A DNA stretch of 64,000 nt from Diphasiastrum complanatum (taxonomy: Eukaryota; Streptophyta; Lycopodiopsida; Lycopodiales; Lycopodiaceae). Below the pieces are notes generated by a model. It was not told the DNA's origin, did not search any database, and worked only from the letters and a program-made list of their open reading frames with translations. The position numbers were made by a program, and so were the translations under genes. Below are positions 10,154-21,289 of this stretch, piece by piece (position 1 is the stretch's first letter; each line of letters begins with the position of its first letter). The DNA is taken from assembly GCA_029204225.1 (NCBI GenBank), contig CM055104.1:45263835-45327834 (forward strand), given 5' to 3'.

Positions 10154-11692
10154 GGTAATACTTTAATCAATCTTTTTTTAATAATAAATCAAGTATATTG
10201 TGGTTTATGTACAACATGTAGTGCTCAAGTTGATGGATGGTTGGTTATTGATCTTTACTTGATGCATGCAAATACAAGTGCATTTACACTCTTCCCCAAT
10301 TTGAGAGGAACACGTCCCCTATTTGTTCCAAAGATAATTTGTCCAGACAATTATTCGATGACTATAGGACATGATTTTTTTGCAGCAAGCATTTTATACT
10401 AAAATAAGTTGAAAATGTGGTGGTAACTATTGTGAGAATCAGTTGAGAACCTCTTTGTATGTAGTTTATAGTCTTTACTTAGAAAAAAATGTGAATATTT
10501 AACTTAAACTCGATGAATATAAGATTTACCACTACATACAAGGATATATTAGCAAATTGGATTGTCAATCTTCATGGAAATGAGCAATATTTGCTTCATT
10601 AGTGCCTTGAGTGACATCTTATAACTTCAAGGCTCAAAATTTCAACACAAAATTTATGATTTTCAATGTACCCAGTTTTCATAAAGAGAACATTTTGTCA
10701 ACTTGTCAAGATGTAAATAGTATTTGAAGAATAATATATAGTTGTAAGAATCATATGCATAATAAATGGTTTTAAAGTTTACCTTGGATGGACTTTATAA
10801 GTTTCTCAAAGTTGATCTACTAGGCCCCGCTAATCTTATTGAATTAGTCACTTGAGGGTATTCATAAACTGCCTCATTTTTATTCTCATACATTAAATTA
10901 TTTGAAAATCATGTTTCTTATTCACATCTGGCTATAATTGTATTGATGTAATCAAATTAAACCAAAAATATCGTTATAGTCTTGGAAGTAAAGTTTAGTC
11001 TCACAACAGTACTCTACGTTGTGGGAATGTCCATAACTTTGTCTTACAATTTGTCATTTGCAAGCTCTCAAAACTATGTGACATTTGTTGGAAATTAAGC
11101 CCACAGTTGCCTCCTTGGTGAATGATAACTTAGACAGCCAACTTATTTGAAGAACGTCTACAATGGGCTTCCGGCTGATCTCCAGCAAAGGATAACCAAT
11201 CATGTCATAATTTCAAGGTTCAGATGCTAAGTTTAATAGCTTGAAGTCATTGAAGATTTGGCCATCTTTAAGGACTTCCACAAACTTGCATTTAGAACAA
11301 GTCAGAAATACATTACTTTCGAGACAATATGTTGAAATGAACTATGTTCGAGACAACTTCGCGAAATATTCACAAAAGTTTTGCAACAGTCCAAAAGTTC
11401 AACTATTTTAAAACACCCTCGACTTTTTCGTAAAATGTTCGCGACAGTTCAAAAGTCCAAATAATTTTTAACACCTTCAACTTTGTTCGCGAAAAGTTTG
11501 CGAAGAGAGAGAAAATTCCCGGAGGTGATCCATTTTTATGTTGAACTATTTTAAAGACACCTTTGTTTGTCTGTTTGAACGATCACTCGTTTCAAAATCT
11601 TTGCAAAGAAGAGGCGGCGTAGCCGCTACACCGAAGTAGGGAATCTAGAATATTCCCTTTGAAACTTCTTATATTCTCTCTTTTTCCGTACC
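10154..11692. other. Unassigned intergenic sequence
   Basis: About 1.5 kb, AT-rich, with no recognisable coding domain. Short motifs such as TTCGCGAA recur between 11350 and 11500. The open stretch at 10145-10402 matches no family I know and is not credited as a gene. Confidence 0.5.
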
Positions 11693-11930
11693 AATATCAG
11701 ATCCAAGCGCTCTGGCTGAAGAGACACCTGAACAGTCGTACATCCGTGCTCCAGTCCGATATCGCAAATCCATACCGATATCGGATCCAAGCGCACGAGC
11801 TAAAGAAAATTCCGAGCAGTTGCACATCTGCGCTCTACTCCGATATCACATGCTCCAATATCGGATCCAAGTGCACAAGTTGAAGAGGATCCTGAGCAGC
11901 CGTACTTCCACGCTCCATTCCGATATCAGG
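11693..11930. repeat. Three imperfect 80-84-bp tandem repeats with GATATC palindromes
   Basis: Units start at 11693, 11777 and 11857. Each begins ATATC(A/G)GATCCAAG and ends near TCCGATATC. Translated, units 1 and 3 give related peptides (DPSALAEETPEQ and DPSAQVEEDPEQ, each followed by AP-x-RY), which suggests former coding sequence. They lie directly upstream of the gag at 12000. Confidence 0.7.
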
Positions 11931-11999
11931 TGTATAACCAGAAAAATATACAGTTTTGTGGTGTGATAAATTACTTGATCTGGACTCATCTGTTCAGTA

Positions 12000-12588
12000 A
12001 TGGCAACTCTAAGCGAGAGTGTCCTCAATGAGTCAAGCAAGTTGGAAGGAGCCGACAACTATGCAGTTTGGAAACTCAAACTGAAGACCATTTTGATGGA
12101 AAAGGAGCTATGGGAGATCATGACAGGTGAAGAGACAAGGCCATTGATTGAAGAAGGTCAACGAACATTTGACAGGAGAAAACGGAAAGCACAGAATGTC
12201 ATCAACTTATCAGTTAGAGATGCAATTATTCCCTACATTTCAGATTCAGAAGGACCAAAAGAAGCATGGGATACGTTGAAGGCATTATTTGAGACCACAA
12301 ACACATCTCGAGTGCTATTCTTAAAGATGAAGCTGCACAGATTGCGGATGGAGGATGGTGCAATTGTTGCTGATCACCTACTGAAGATCAAAGAGATTCA
12401 TGATCAATTAGCAGCTGTTGGAGAGCGAGTACAGGACCGTGAAATCGTGCAGTTGACATTGAATAGTTTGAGTGAGTCACATCAGATGTTTGTGACAAGT
12501 ATAGCCACACGAAAAAATCTTCCAACCTATGAAGAGTTAGATGGATTGCTTTTGCAGGAAGAACAACGTCAAGAGAACTTGAGTCATT
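12000..12588 (+). pseudogene. copia gag, 3'-truncated
   Basis: The ATG at 12000 opens an uninterrupted Gag of about 195 residues: KLEGADNYAVWKLKLKTILM, AQNVINLSVRDAIIPYIS, EAWDTLKALFETTNTSRVLF, LTLNSLSESHQMFVTSIA and LDGLLLQEEQRQENL. Gag similarity stops at about 12580, just before a short LTR, so the element was cut by another insertion. No LTR or PBS for it was identified upstream. The zinc knuckle and pol are absent. Confidence 0.85.
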
Positions 12589-12919
12589 GCAACAGGGGAT
12601 TTGATCCTATGAATAGTTGGTCCATGCATAGGACCCTATTCTAGGTGAATCTATGTATAGGAAACTTAGGGCTATGCATGGCTATGTGCCCAAGATGCTT
12701 ATGGCTCTATAAGAAGAGGCCAAAATCGCCCTACTCCTTATTGTGATCATTGATTCATTGCGAGGGTTTCACTCTACATTCATGCCTCTTGCTCCTTGGC
12801 TTGGGGGTGAAGCTTTTAGAGTTGATTGGTTGCTTCTACTTAGTTGGGTGGTGGCTCCATTGGGTGTTTTCCATTGTGTTTTGTCTTGTAAACAGGATCT
12901 AAGGGAGCTTCTCTTATAT
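12585..12919 (+). repeat. Short LTR (about 335 bp) of a second element
   Basis: It is bounded on the left by the break in the gag and on the right by a PBS at 12920. A TATA-like CTCTATAAGAAG lies near 12697. The ends do not show a clean TG...CA, so the left boundary is approximate. Confidence 0.5.
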
Positions 12920-12931
12920 TGGTATCAGAGC
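12920..12931 (+). other. Primer-binding site (initiator tRNA-Met type)
   Basis: Exact TGGTATCAGAGC. It supports an LTR ending close to 12919. Confidence 0.8.
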
Positions 12932-15125
12932 AAGGCTTACGAAGATTGGAGAACACGGAGAAGGGCTACCTTTCGTCGATATTTTGGATTGGATCCATGG
13001 GAATTCTTTTCCAAGGTGGATAGCAAGGGTGCAAGTGGGTGTACTATCCCAGTTTCAATTTGCATGTTGCTAAGATCCACTACTCTTGGGATTCTTTGAG
13101 GTTTTATGGAGAATTGTCCTTGAAGGCCAATTTGTGATGCTTTTTTGGAGCTTTTTCTTGGGTAGATCAAATCTTTGGTAAATCTGAATTTTCCAGCTAC
13201 AAGTGTACTTTTGTTTTAGGGTTTATTAATGATGCATGCTGGTTCTCTTCAATGATTTATGATTCTAGGCTATGTTTTGGTCAAAATTGCTCGGTTTTTG
13301 ATGCTTTTTGGCACAAAATAGATAGTAAGAACCAAAATCCAGCAAGATCAGATCAATTCGATGGTTGTAGTTCTATAAATTGGTTTGCATGTGTTGATAA
13401 AGAGTTGTATATCATGAATTTCCACTTTATGGTGATGAAAAAACCAAAAATTAGCCAAAAATCATCATTTTTGCTTGTTTTTTTCATAAAGTTGGATTGT
13501 AGGTGGCTGTAAGCCACCATGTAGAGCTTGTATAATGGTGGAACAAAGTCTTTTGAAGCTCTCCCTAGAGTTAGAACCAAGAATTCCAGCAATTGAACTT
13601 GTACGAAGCCCAAAAAAGTTCAAAAAATGACCATCTTTGGTGATTTTTGGGGGATGGATCTCTCCAAATCCATAAGGAGATCATTCTGGAACTAATTACA
13701 GCATGATTAGCATTCCTTTTTACCTTCCCAGCAAGCTATCAGACCTGTGAATTGATGGCCGGTGGCTTATCACCATCTCCATCAAGTTTGAAGCTATTTT
13801 GACTTCTACAAATCAAGAAATCTTCGTTCTCAGCCTATACTGCATCTTAGGATCAGTATGAATGCTTCATGGAAGTCTAATTGGATGTTTAAGACTATTG
13901 GTAGCATCAATTTTGGGCTAGGATGGGTGTTTGCATGTTTTTGCATGATTCCTTCTTGTGGAAGTGCGCCCTACTACAGATTTCTGGCAGCTCTGATCTC
14001 GCACGTGTGAAGCCTAGCTGGCAGGCTGATGTGGCAAGCATCTTGTTCACTTGGTCTCCCTCTGTATTGATCTGTATGGCACCCAATTTGGTGTCCTGTA
14101 GCCAAAGTTATGATCATCTGAAGTTTTGTAGTTTTGTGAGTGAAATTGGCAAATTTTTTGAATTGTTCTGATTGCATGCCAGTCATTTCCCTAATTTGTA
14201 GTACTATGCTGGCATGGATTGGTTGCATGCTGATTCTCAGAGTGGTTCTGACATGCATGAGGGATTTACAATCGATTTGAGTGGTCATACGCATGTGCTC
14301 TGACAGAGGGGTCACAAATTAGTGTTAATGGCTAACAAATTCCGTAAAACTGAAGTATATATAAAAAATTTCGTAGTGATGTTTATGAATGATGTAGTGT
14401 GCTTTGCATGCCATTCAATTATGTAGTTTGACATTCAATTAGTAACATTAGGAATCGAACAGTGTTTCGATTTTTTCAATTCCGATTGCCTTTTAAACTA
14501 GCAGTATTTTCGTCAAAATTTTCGAATTACGTAAAATAAAGCAAATTTTGAGTTTTCCGAAAAAAATCAAAATTTCGGTCATTTTTTCGTTATCTATGGA
14601 ATCTGTTTAGATTAATGAATTGATTAAACTGAGTTTATCAGTCATAAATTGATCATAATTTTGCACTAAGTCTAAATTATTTCCCGGTGATAGATAAGTT
14701 AAAATTGACAAAAGGAACCGCAATGAATTGCCGACAGTTTTTGTGGTGTTTCTTTTAACGTTTGGAGTTTGGAACTCCCAGATTGAAAGTTAAAATTTGA
14801 TTTTTTTTTCGTTTTGATTTTTAAATTGGTTAAAATTTGAAATCAATTACTTATCTGATAGTTTTCTAATCGATGTATCGATAGAAATCAGTCAAGTGAA
14901 CATTTGTGCAAGATACTCGTTAAATTTGACTAAAATCGTCAAACTATATGAAATGACCAAGTTGAATGAGTGGCAATAGTATTCTTTATCTAGTCAGTAA
15001 ATCCGACAGGATACAGCTCAAGAATTACTGAAATCCTATTGGTGGCATTTCCATTCATGTAATTTCATATTCTATGTTTGGATTAGTTTTGTCAATATTA
15101 GCGGAGTAATGCCAAACCAGTCAAT
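12932..15125 (+). other. Non-coding internal region behind the PBS
   Basis: About 2.2 kb with no copia or gypsy protein similarity in any frame. It is interrupted at 15125 by the young element; the sequence resumes at 19683. It could be the long leader or the non-coding body of a LARD-type derivative. Open stretches here (12743-13099, 13974-14315) look random. Confidence 0.5.
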
Positions 15126-15823
15126 TGTGAAAGTACTGTACTTTAGGACCATAAATGGATCTACAAAAGATCCACAAGAGTGATTGGATGCTTGCTTAAC
15201 ATTCTATCAAAAAACTAGACACAAAAAAGTTGATCTAGATTGGCAATTTGACAAACAAGCATTAACAATCAAAAGCATTGATAAACATTGAAATCCAAGC
15301 CCACACGTGTGTACTACAGGCTGTAGTACGGCCTTCAACCTGAGAAACAAGTAGAAATTGATTTGGTTGCATTTGGATCACAAAAACTCAATGTACATAG
15401 TGAACTAGCTTGAGATTGCCAATGAGCTCCAAAATTTTTCTATCTTCTCACTATGGAGAGAGGGAATACATACCAAATTCGACTTCCTTCTTGAAGTTAG
15501 GTGGATTTCCAGCATGTAATAAGGAAGTTAACTCACTCTCTTTGACCTAAAATGAAACCCTAGTCTATTTCCTAGAGTTATGCTTGGTAGGTAGCTAGTT
15601 GGTCAAATTTTCACCTTAAACTTAGGTGTAGGTCCTATAAAGTAGGGATGACCACCAAATAGACATGACCAACTCTCTTGACTTGACCTAACCTACATTA
15701 GGATGGGTTTCCCATGTGGCATCATGGCCTCACATGTGCGGGACCCACTTGTGTACACAATTTACACTATTCTACATGGTTTTTGATCAAGCTAGATTTG
15801 CCAATTTTTGGCAATTCTTCACA
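15126..15823 (-). repeat. 3' LTR of the young element
   Basis: On the + strand it reads TGTGAAAGTAC...CAATTCTTCACA, so the ends form the inverted repeat TGTGAA/TTCACA. It contains CACACGTGTG at 15302-15311 followed by GTACGGCCT at 15326-15334. Nearly identical to 18982-19682. Confidence 0.95.
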
Positions 15824-15832
15824 CTCCTCCTC
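15824..15832 (-). other. Polypurine tract
   Basis: CTCCTCCTC on the + strand (GAGGAGGAG on the element strand) directly abuts the 3' LTR, as expected for the second-strand primer. Confidence 0.75.
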
Positions 15833-15882
15833 AAATTTAGCTTGATCTATTTACAACTCTTTTGATAGATCAATGAAAGCTT

Positions 15883-16092
15883 TTAGAAGTGTCTAAAAAA
15901 TCTAGCTACAAAGAAGAAACTTTTGAGACTCCAATAGAGAATGATGTCCATGAAGGATCTTTCACCACCTCTTAGAGGATCCCTTACAAGATGTTCCATA
16001 AATGTGTCTATATACATGTAGCACACTTCAAAACTAAACATCATGCCAAGCCATGGAGTCCAAGGCATTTTGTGCACTTGAAGATACATCAA
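15883..16092 (-). pseudogene. RT-RNase H boundary remnant
   Basis: The - strand frame contains FEVCYMYIDTFMEHLVRD and GGERSFMDIILY, matching the region after the RT domain in the complete element here (FKMEVCKSVDTPMEQ and DDERSFMDITLF at about 54900-55005). The sequence between this remnant and the integrase tail, including the whole YVDD core, has been deleted. Confidence 0.65.
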
Positions 16093-17629
16093 TTAAAATA
16101 TTCAGTGCATAAATAATGTTGCCAAAGACAACTTGTCTTGCTTGATCCACATGATTGAGCCTAGATGGCTCCATCTTGATACTCAAGGTTCTTCTTGGAG
16201 TCCTCGGGTCTTGAGCTTGCTCCTCCACTTGACTTGACTCCAAACCATCAATGAATTGAATAAGGTGTTGATCCAAAGGTGCTTCTTCAAGGTTACAAAT
16301 CTTCCACTCTTGAAAGATCACATTTCCACCATTGACAAATTCTTTGGCTGAAAACAAGTAGATTCTACAATCTCTACTTGAAGAGCAAAACACTACCATT
16401 ATTCCTATCATTGAAATAAGATAATATTTGGTCCTTACATTGGAATGATCATGCTCAAAGCATGTGGACCCAAAGATTTCCAATACAAATGATGTTTCAT
16501 CTTTTATGACACTATTCAAACTATTACAAAAATAGTTATCAAATGAAATTGCTTTATCAACAACAAATGTAGATTTCAAAGCATCCCATTTCATTGTCTT
16601 GTCATACAAAGTAATAAACACCATGAATCTTAAAGGTAAGAAACAAGTCACCTCATGTCTACTAATACTTTCCAAAAAGTATTCAAATATAGTAGACTCT
16701 CCAATGCTCACCACCCTTGCAAGATGCACACTTGAATGGACAATTTGCATGCAATTTGATGACTCGGCCATTGTCATTGAGGACTCCCTTGGAACTCTCA
16801 TGCTTTGAAGCTGATCCTCAAGATCTTCCTCCTTTTGATGCTCCTCCTCAATGCAAGCAAGATCACACTTTGCCAAGATCTCCTCTTGAGTGATCTCCTC
16901 CTTCGCCAAGCTCATTCTTTCAAAAGCAACACTAGCTTCCAACTTAAACAATCTTCCCTTTGCAATGCAAACATCATTCTCCAAGATGAAGCAAACACCA
17001 TGCTTAAAGTGGACATCCAAACCACTCTCTAAGAGTAGAACAACACTAAGCATATTCTTGGTGATTGATGGTACATAAAGGACATTTTCTAGATCCATGC
17101 ATTTTGAGGATTCTAGATACAAAGAGATGGTGCCAACACCATCTATCCTACACTCTTCATCATTTGCAGTAAAGACAAACTTTTTAGCATCATTGAATGA
17201 GTGTAAGGTTGAGAAAAAGTCCTTTTCACAAGACATGTGGGAGCTAGCCCCACTGTCGATCCACCAATTGTCTCTTGAATTGCTATTGCTTGTTGGTGAG
17301 GATGTAGATGCCATCAAGAATACATCTACTTCATCCTCCTCCTCCTCCTTTGCAAGGTTTCCTTGTTTGTCCTCCTCCACTTGTGCTCTTAGCCTCTTGT
17401 AGCATTCAGATGCATAATGCCCCTTCTTTCCACAAAAGAAGCATTTTTGCTTTGACTTGTCCTTTGAGCTTGATACATCATCCTCTTCTTTGCCCTCCTT
17501 TGGATGCTTCTTCTTTCCATTGGTCTTCTTTTTGCCCTTGAATGAGAAATTGGCTTTCTCATCACCATCCTGCAAATACAAGGAACTCATCCTAGATTTT
17601 GCATGGAGCATCCCACACTCTTCAGCCAC
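16034..17629 (-). CDS. Zinc knuckle-protease-degenerate integrase ORF of the young element
   Basis: A frame open for 531 codons. Near its start it carries a lysine-rich region and the zinc knuckle CFFCGKKGHYASEC, then the aspartic protease motif WWIDSGASSHMS and NVLYVPSITKNMLS. After that, integrase-like sequence is present but altered: the position matching HSDVH reads HSSVHLARV, and FIDDYSR reads FLESISRH, so catalytic residues are lost. The HHCC zinc-binding segment (LWHKRLGH) is missing. The post-catalytic part (LEIFGSTCFEH, SSSRDCRIYLFSAKEFV) and the linker TPRRTLSIKMEPSRL follow. The frame overlaps the end of the gag frame by one base and begins with GTG, so it is probably reached by a shift from gag or has been separated from it by an indel. 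Staying open despite lost catalysis is notable. Confidence 0.8.
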   Translation of the reverse strand: MAEECGMLHAKSRMSSLYLQDGDEKANFSFKGKKKTNGKKKHPKEGKEEDDVSSSKDKSKQKCFFCGKKGHYASECYKRLRAQVEEDKQGNLAKEEEEDEVDVFLMASTSSPTSNSNSRDNWWIDSGASSHMSCEKDFFSTLHSFNDAKKFVFTANDEECRIDGVGTISLYLESSKCMDLENVLYVPSITKNMLSVVLLLESGLDVHFKHGVCFILENDVCIAKGRLFKLEASVAFERMSLAKEEITQEEILAKCDLACIEEEHQKEEDLEDQLQSMRVPRESSMTMAESSNCMQIVHSSVHLARVVSIGESTIFEYFLESISRHEVTCFLPLRFMVFITLYDKTMKWDALKSTFVVDKAISFDNYFCNSLNSVIKDETSFVLEIFGSTCFEHDHSNVRTKYYLISMIGIMVVFCSSSRDCRIYLFSAKEFVNGGNVIFQEWKICNLEEAPLDQHLIQFIDGLESSQVEEQAQDPRTPRRTLSIKMEPSRLNHVDQARQVVFGNIIYALNILIDVSSSAQNALDSMAWHDV

Positions 17630-18201
17630 TAATACACTTTGAAGTTTTCTATAGCTGGCAAAGTGTCTTGGATGGCAAAACTTTGGACCAAATTTGCAAA
17701 GTCATCTCCTAGACCATTAAGGACAATTTGTACAAGCTCTCCATCATGAATCTTCTCTCCAATGGAAGCCAACTCCCTATTTAGAGACTTGATTCTGAGT
17801 ACATAATCCTGTGCACTTTCCTCACTTCTCCTCATGCTTTGCAAAATTTGATTTCTAAGCATAAGAACTCTAGAAGTGTTGCTAGACTCATAGATTGATT
17901 TTAAAGACTCCCAAGCCTCTTTAGCATTAGTACAAGATGATACTTCTCTCAACAAATCATTGCTCACATTCATCTTCACACAATGAAGTGCAAGCCTAGA
18001 TCTCTTCTTGTATCTAGCTAACTCCTGTGCACCTAGAGGTTCATCTTCATCTTCAATCAAGAACTCATAAAGGTCTTGGAGCACCAATAGTGACTCCATT
18101 CTAACCTTCCAAATAGCATAATTTGTAGAATTCAACCTCTCACTAGCTTCTAGAAGGTATGCTCCAGCAGATCCCATCTTACTAGTGACTTCTACAAACA
18201 A
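17629..18201 (-). CDS. Gag of the young non-autonomous element
   Basis: 190 codons from an ATG at 18201: a short N-terminal extension, then GAYLLEASERLNSTNYAIWK, RMESLLVLQDLYEFLI, SRLALHCVKMNVSNDLL, EAWESLKSIYESSNTSRVLM, VLNGLGDDFANLVQSFAIQD. This is a complete UBN2-type copia Gag core without internal stops. The frame ends at 17629 in NFKVY-stop, while the expected continuation lies in another frame one step away. Gag forms the virus-like particle in the cytoplasm. Strong similarity to the gag at 51790. Confidence 0.85.
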   Translation of the reverse strand: MFVEVTSKMGSAGAYLLEASERLNSTNYAIWKVRMESLLVLQDLYEFLIEDEDEPLGAQELARYKKRSRLALHCVKMNVSNDLLREVSSCTNAKEAWESLKSIYESSNTSRVLMLRNQILQSMRRSEESAQDYVLRIKSLNRELASIGEKIHDGELVQIVLNGLGDDFANLVQSFAIQDTLPAIENFKVY

Positions 18202-18968
18202 GAAATAGATTTGATTGACTTGAAACTCACAAAGGTCTCACACTTGCAGTGTTTCACTCAAATTTGATTTCTAATCCAACAAATGGACTTATAATCACAG
18301 TTCTATCACTCTCTCACAAAGCTGGAATGAAGATAAGATGAAGTGAAAACTACTTTCAAACAAATCTTGCCAAGAAATGGATTTGATTGTCTCTAGAAAC
18401 TCACTAAGGTCTCTCTCTTGTAGTTTTTCACTCAAATTAGATTTCTAATCCAACAAATGGAATTATAATCTCAGTTCTAGCACTCCCTCACAAAGTTGGA
18501 ATGAAGATAAGATGATGTGAAATCTACTTACAATCAAATCTTGCCAAATTTGGCTATTTTTGGACAAAAACATGACTTAATCTCTTTCTTCCTTCTTGGT
18601 GTACTTTCAAGACCTGTTTTTAACCTTAATAGGACTTGAACTCAGCCTAGATTAATTAGATTCCAAGAAAAAAATTCAAATCTAATCAATGGCAAATGAT
18701 CTTGGTAGATTATCCTAGGATCTCCACCAAAAATTACACCAATACTCACAAATTGATTTTTTTTGGATCAAATGAATACCATGCATTAAATGCAGGTTCA
18801 GAGGTGCCCACACATGTGGACAGTACGGATTTGGACCCCTACCAAGTTTGGGATCAAATCTCCTCACCAAAATCAAGATTCTAGCTTGCCCTCTCAATAC
18901 TAGCTTTTAGCACCAATACTTGCTAAAAATGGATTTGCATTAGATCAATGGCTTATGCTCTTGTACTT
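18202..18968 (-). other. Untranslated leader of the young element
   Basis: 767 bp between PBS and gag. It contains two diverged copies of a roughly 170-bp block (starting near 18202 and 18370; shared words such as TCCAACAAATGGA and GGAATGAAGATAAGATGA). No coding content. Confidence 0.7.
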
Positions 18969-18981
18969 GGCTCTGATACCA
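18969..18981 (-). other. Primer-binding site of the young element
   Basis: GGCTCTGATACCA on the + strand, that is TGGTATCAGAGCC on the element strand, abutting the LTR at 18982. Confidence 0.95.
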
Positions 18982-19682
18982 TGTGAAAGTACTGTACTTT
19001 AGGACCATAAATGGATCTACAAAAGATCCACAAGAGTGATTGGATGCTTGCTTAACAATCTATCAAAAAACTAGACACAAAAAAGTTGATCTAGATTGGC
19101 AATTTGACAAACAACAAGCATTAACAATCAAAAGCATTGATAAACATTGAAATCCGAGCCCACACGTGTGTACTACAGGCTTTAGTACGGCCTTCAACCT
19201 GAGAAACAAGTAGAAATTGATTTGGTTGCATTTGGATCACAAAAACTCAATGTACATAGTGAACTAGCTTGAGATTGCCAATGAGCTCCAAAAATTTTCT
19301 ATCTTCTCACTATGGAGAGAGGGAATACATACCAAATTCGACTTCCTTATTGAAGTTAGGTGGATTTCCAGCATGTAATAAGGAAGTTAACTCACTCTCT
19401 TTGACCTAAAATGAAACCCTAGTCTATTTCCTAGAGTTATGCTTGGTAGGTAGCTAGTTGGTCAAATTTTCACCTTAAACTTAGGTGTAGGTCCTATAAA
19501 GTAGGGATGACCACCAAATAGACATGACCAACTCTCTTGACTTGACCTAACCTACATTAGGATGGGTTTCCCATGTGGCATCATGGCCTCACATGTGCGG
19601 GACCCACTTGTGTACACAATTTACACTATTCTACATGGTTTTTGATCAAGCTAGATTTGCCAATTTTTGGCAATTCTTCACA
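18982..19682 (-). repeat. 5' LTR of the young element
   Basis: Matches 15126-15823 apart from about five substitutions and one 3-bp insertion (ACAACAAGC against ACAAGC). Contains CACACGTGTG at 19161-19170 and GTACGGCCT at 19185-19193. Confidence 0.95.
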
Positions 19683-20459
19683 CAATAAGAAGAAAAAATA
19701 GTCCAACTTTATTGGAAATTTATAAAAATAGGAATTACAAAACTGATTTCATTTCTAGTAAAATTTGATGGTGAATTATATTCAACCCAGGTATAGGACA
19801 TAAATGAAATTGTTTTGGACTTTTTCCTATAGTAATTAATTTTTTTTAAACATTTACTAATGTCGTTACATCTTCTTGGTACCTTAGCTAAATAGATTTT
19901 CAGGGAACTGAAAAGTCTAAGGCTGGTTATTAATTTCCTAGTTAGAATTTATTCAGTTGAATTTGTAACTGATATCTTTGTAACCATTGAGTTATCCGCA
20001 ATTTTGGGATGTTAATTGTGATGTTAGTAGTGGAATCTGATACGTGGATTACATTGGATTTGTTAGTTGACTGAAGCTTGTCAATAACCAGAAAGGTTCA
20101 GAGTGTAATATTGAACCATGTTAATTCTTCTGTCTAAGTCACATAATCAGATGTGGATTTTGGGTATCCATCTGATAAGCATGCCAGTCATCCAAATAAA
20201 TGGATTCTCCAGTGTTTGGAAACAAGATATAATTTCCTATAGTGATTGTAGGACAGCTAGATGATCAATGGATCTCTAGAATATCAGATAAGGCGGTTAA
20301 GGATTTTTTAGAAGAAAAAGCTGATGGTATGGGACATCAGTAATTTTGGAAAGAAAATTTTAGGACTTTAAAGATCTGATGATCAATGGTGTGTTTAGTA
20401 ACTAATCGCGATATGGAAAAGAAAGAAAACCATTCGATCGAATGTGGGGTATTTTGGAA
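19683..20459. other. Unassigned AT-rich sequence
   Basis: Continues the sequence interrupted at 15125. No protein similarity recognised. Confidence 0.4.
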
Positions 20460-21128
20460 AATTTTGAGGTCTAATCTAGATCTCAAAAATAATCTAGGTA
20501 TAAACAAGCTGCTCTCTTCGGTTAGAGAGAGAAAATCATCATGAGCTCTCGAGTAGAGAGAAAAAGCTAGAAAACCAATTACTCACAAAATCCACTCAAT
20601 CTCAAAATCAATTAGATCCAAAATGAGAAGTACAATGATACTAATAGATCCATGAGCTACCACTATGCTTAACTATGATTGGACCACACTTTTTTAACCT
20701 CTTAATCCTATTGGACCATTGATCCATTCACCTCTAAATTCTATTGGACCAGTTTCAAGCAAACCTCAAATTCTATTGGACCACTCATGGTTCCACCTCT
20801 AAATCCTATTGGACCTCTTAAACTTCATCAAACAAAAGCATTACACTTGTCTACACTCTGATTGTCACGAGTTTGGTCTCCTATCTATTTTGGCTCAATA
20901 GTGGCATTACAAGTGAAAATGGATAATTTGCCATCTATGCCAAATTTGACCTTATCAACATCCTACACCTAAATGCTTGACTATGAAATTCTATGAGACC
21001 CCTATATCAAACATTTTTTTATCTACTTTACAATTCTCCACACGTGGGAACATCCTCGACACATGTAAGATTCACTTACAAACTTCTATCATAAAAAATA
21101 CCAAGCTAGATTTTTGCCAATTTCTCAT
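20460..21128 (-). repeat. Probable LTR remnant with CTATTGGACC repeats
   Basis: The right end (CCAAGCTAGATTTTTGCCAATT, then CTCAT and CTCCTC) parallels the LTR end and polypurine tract of the young element (AGCTAGATTTGCCAATTTTT, then CTTCACA, CTCCTC). Between 20703 and 20822 a short unit around CTATTGGACC recurs about five times. The left end was not defined. Confidence 0.45.
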
Positions 21129-21289
21129 ACTCCTCAAAAAATAGCTTGGAAAGGTACTAGATCATTTGAGAAGTTTGTAAATATTTTTGAGTGGATCCTT
21201 TGGTATGCATAATAAGTGGAGATCAGCCAAGGGATCCATCATAGCAGCACCCTCACCATATCCATGATAAGATCTCTTTGGTAGAGATC

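Larger units (their letters stand above)
15126..19682 (-). mobile_element. Young non-autonomous copia-type LTR retrotransposon
   Basis: A structurally complete 4,557-bp element on the - strand: two LTRs of about 700 bp, PBS, gag, protease, an altered integrase segment, a small RT-RNase H boundary remnant and a polypurine tract. It lacks the reverse transcriptase catalytic core and most of RNase H. The flanks share CAAT (15122-15125 and 19683-19686), a likely target-site duplication (4 bp seen, 5 usual for the family). The two LTRs differ at only about six places, so it moved recently, presumably with enzymes supplied by a related element. Confidence 0.9.

Noticed and set aside
10145-10402. 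85-codon open frame after unit A
   Set aside because: No family recognised, crosses the duplication boundary, AT-rich surroundings; best treated as chance.
17308-17541. Proline-rich frame on the + strand
   Set aside because: Antisense of the knuckle/linker of the young element.
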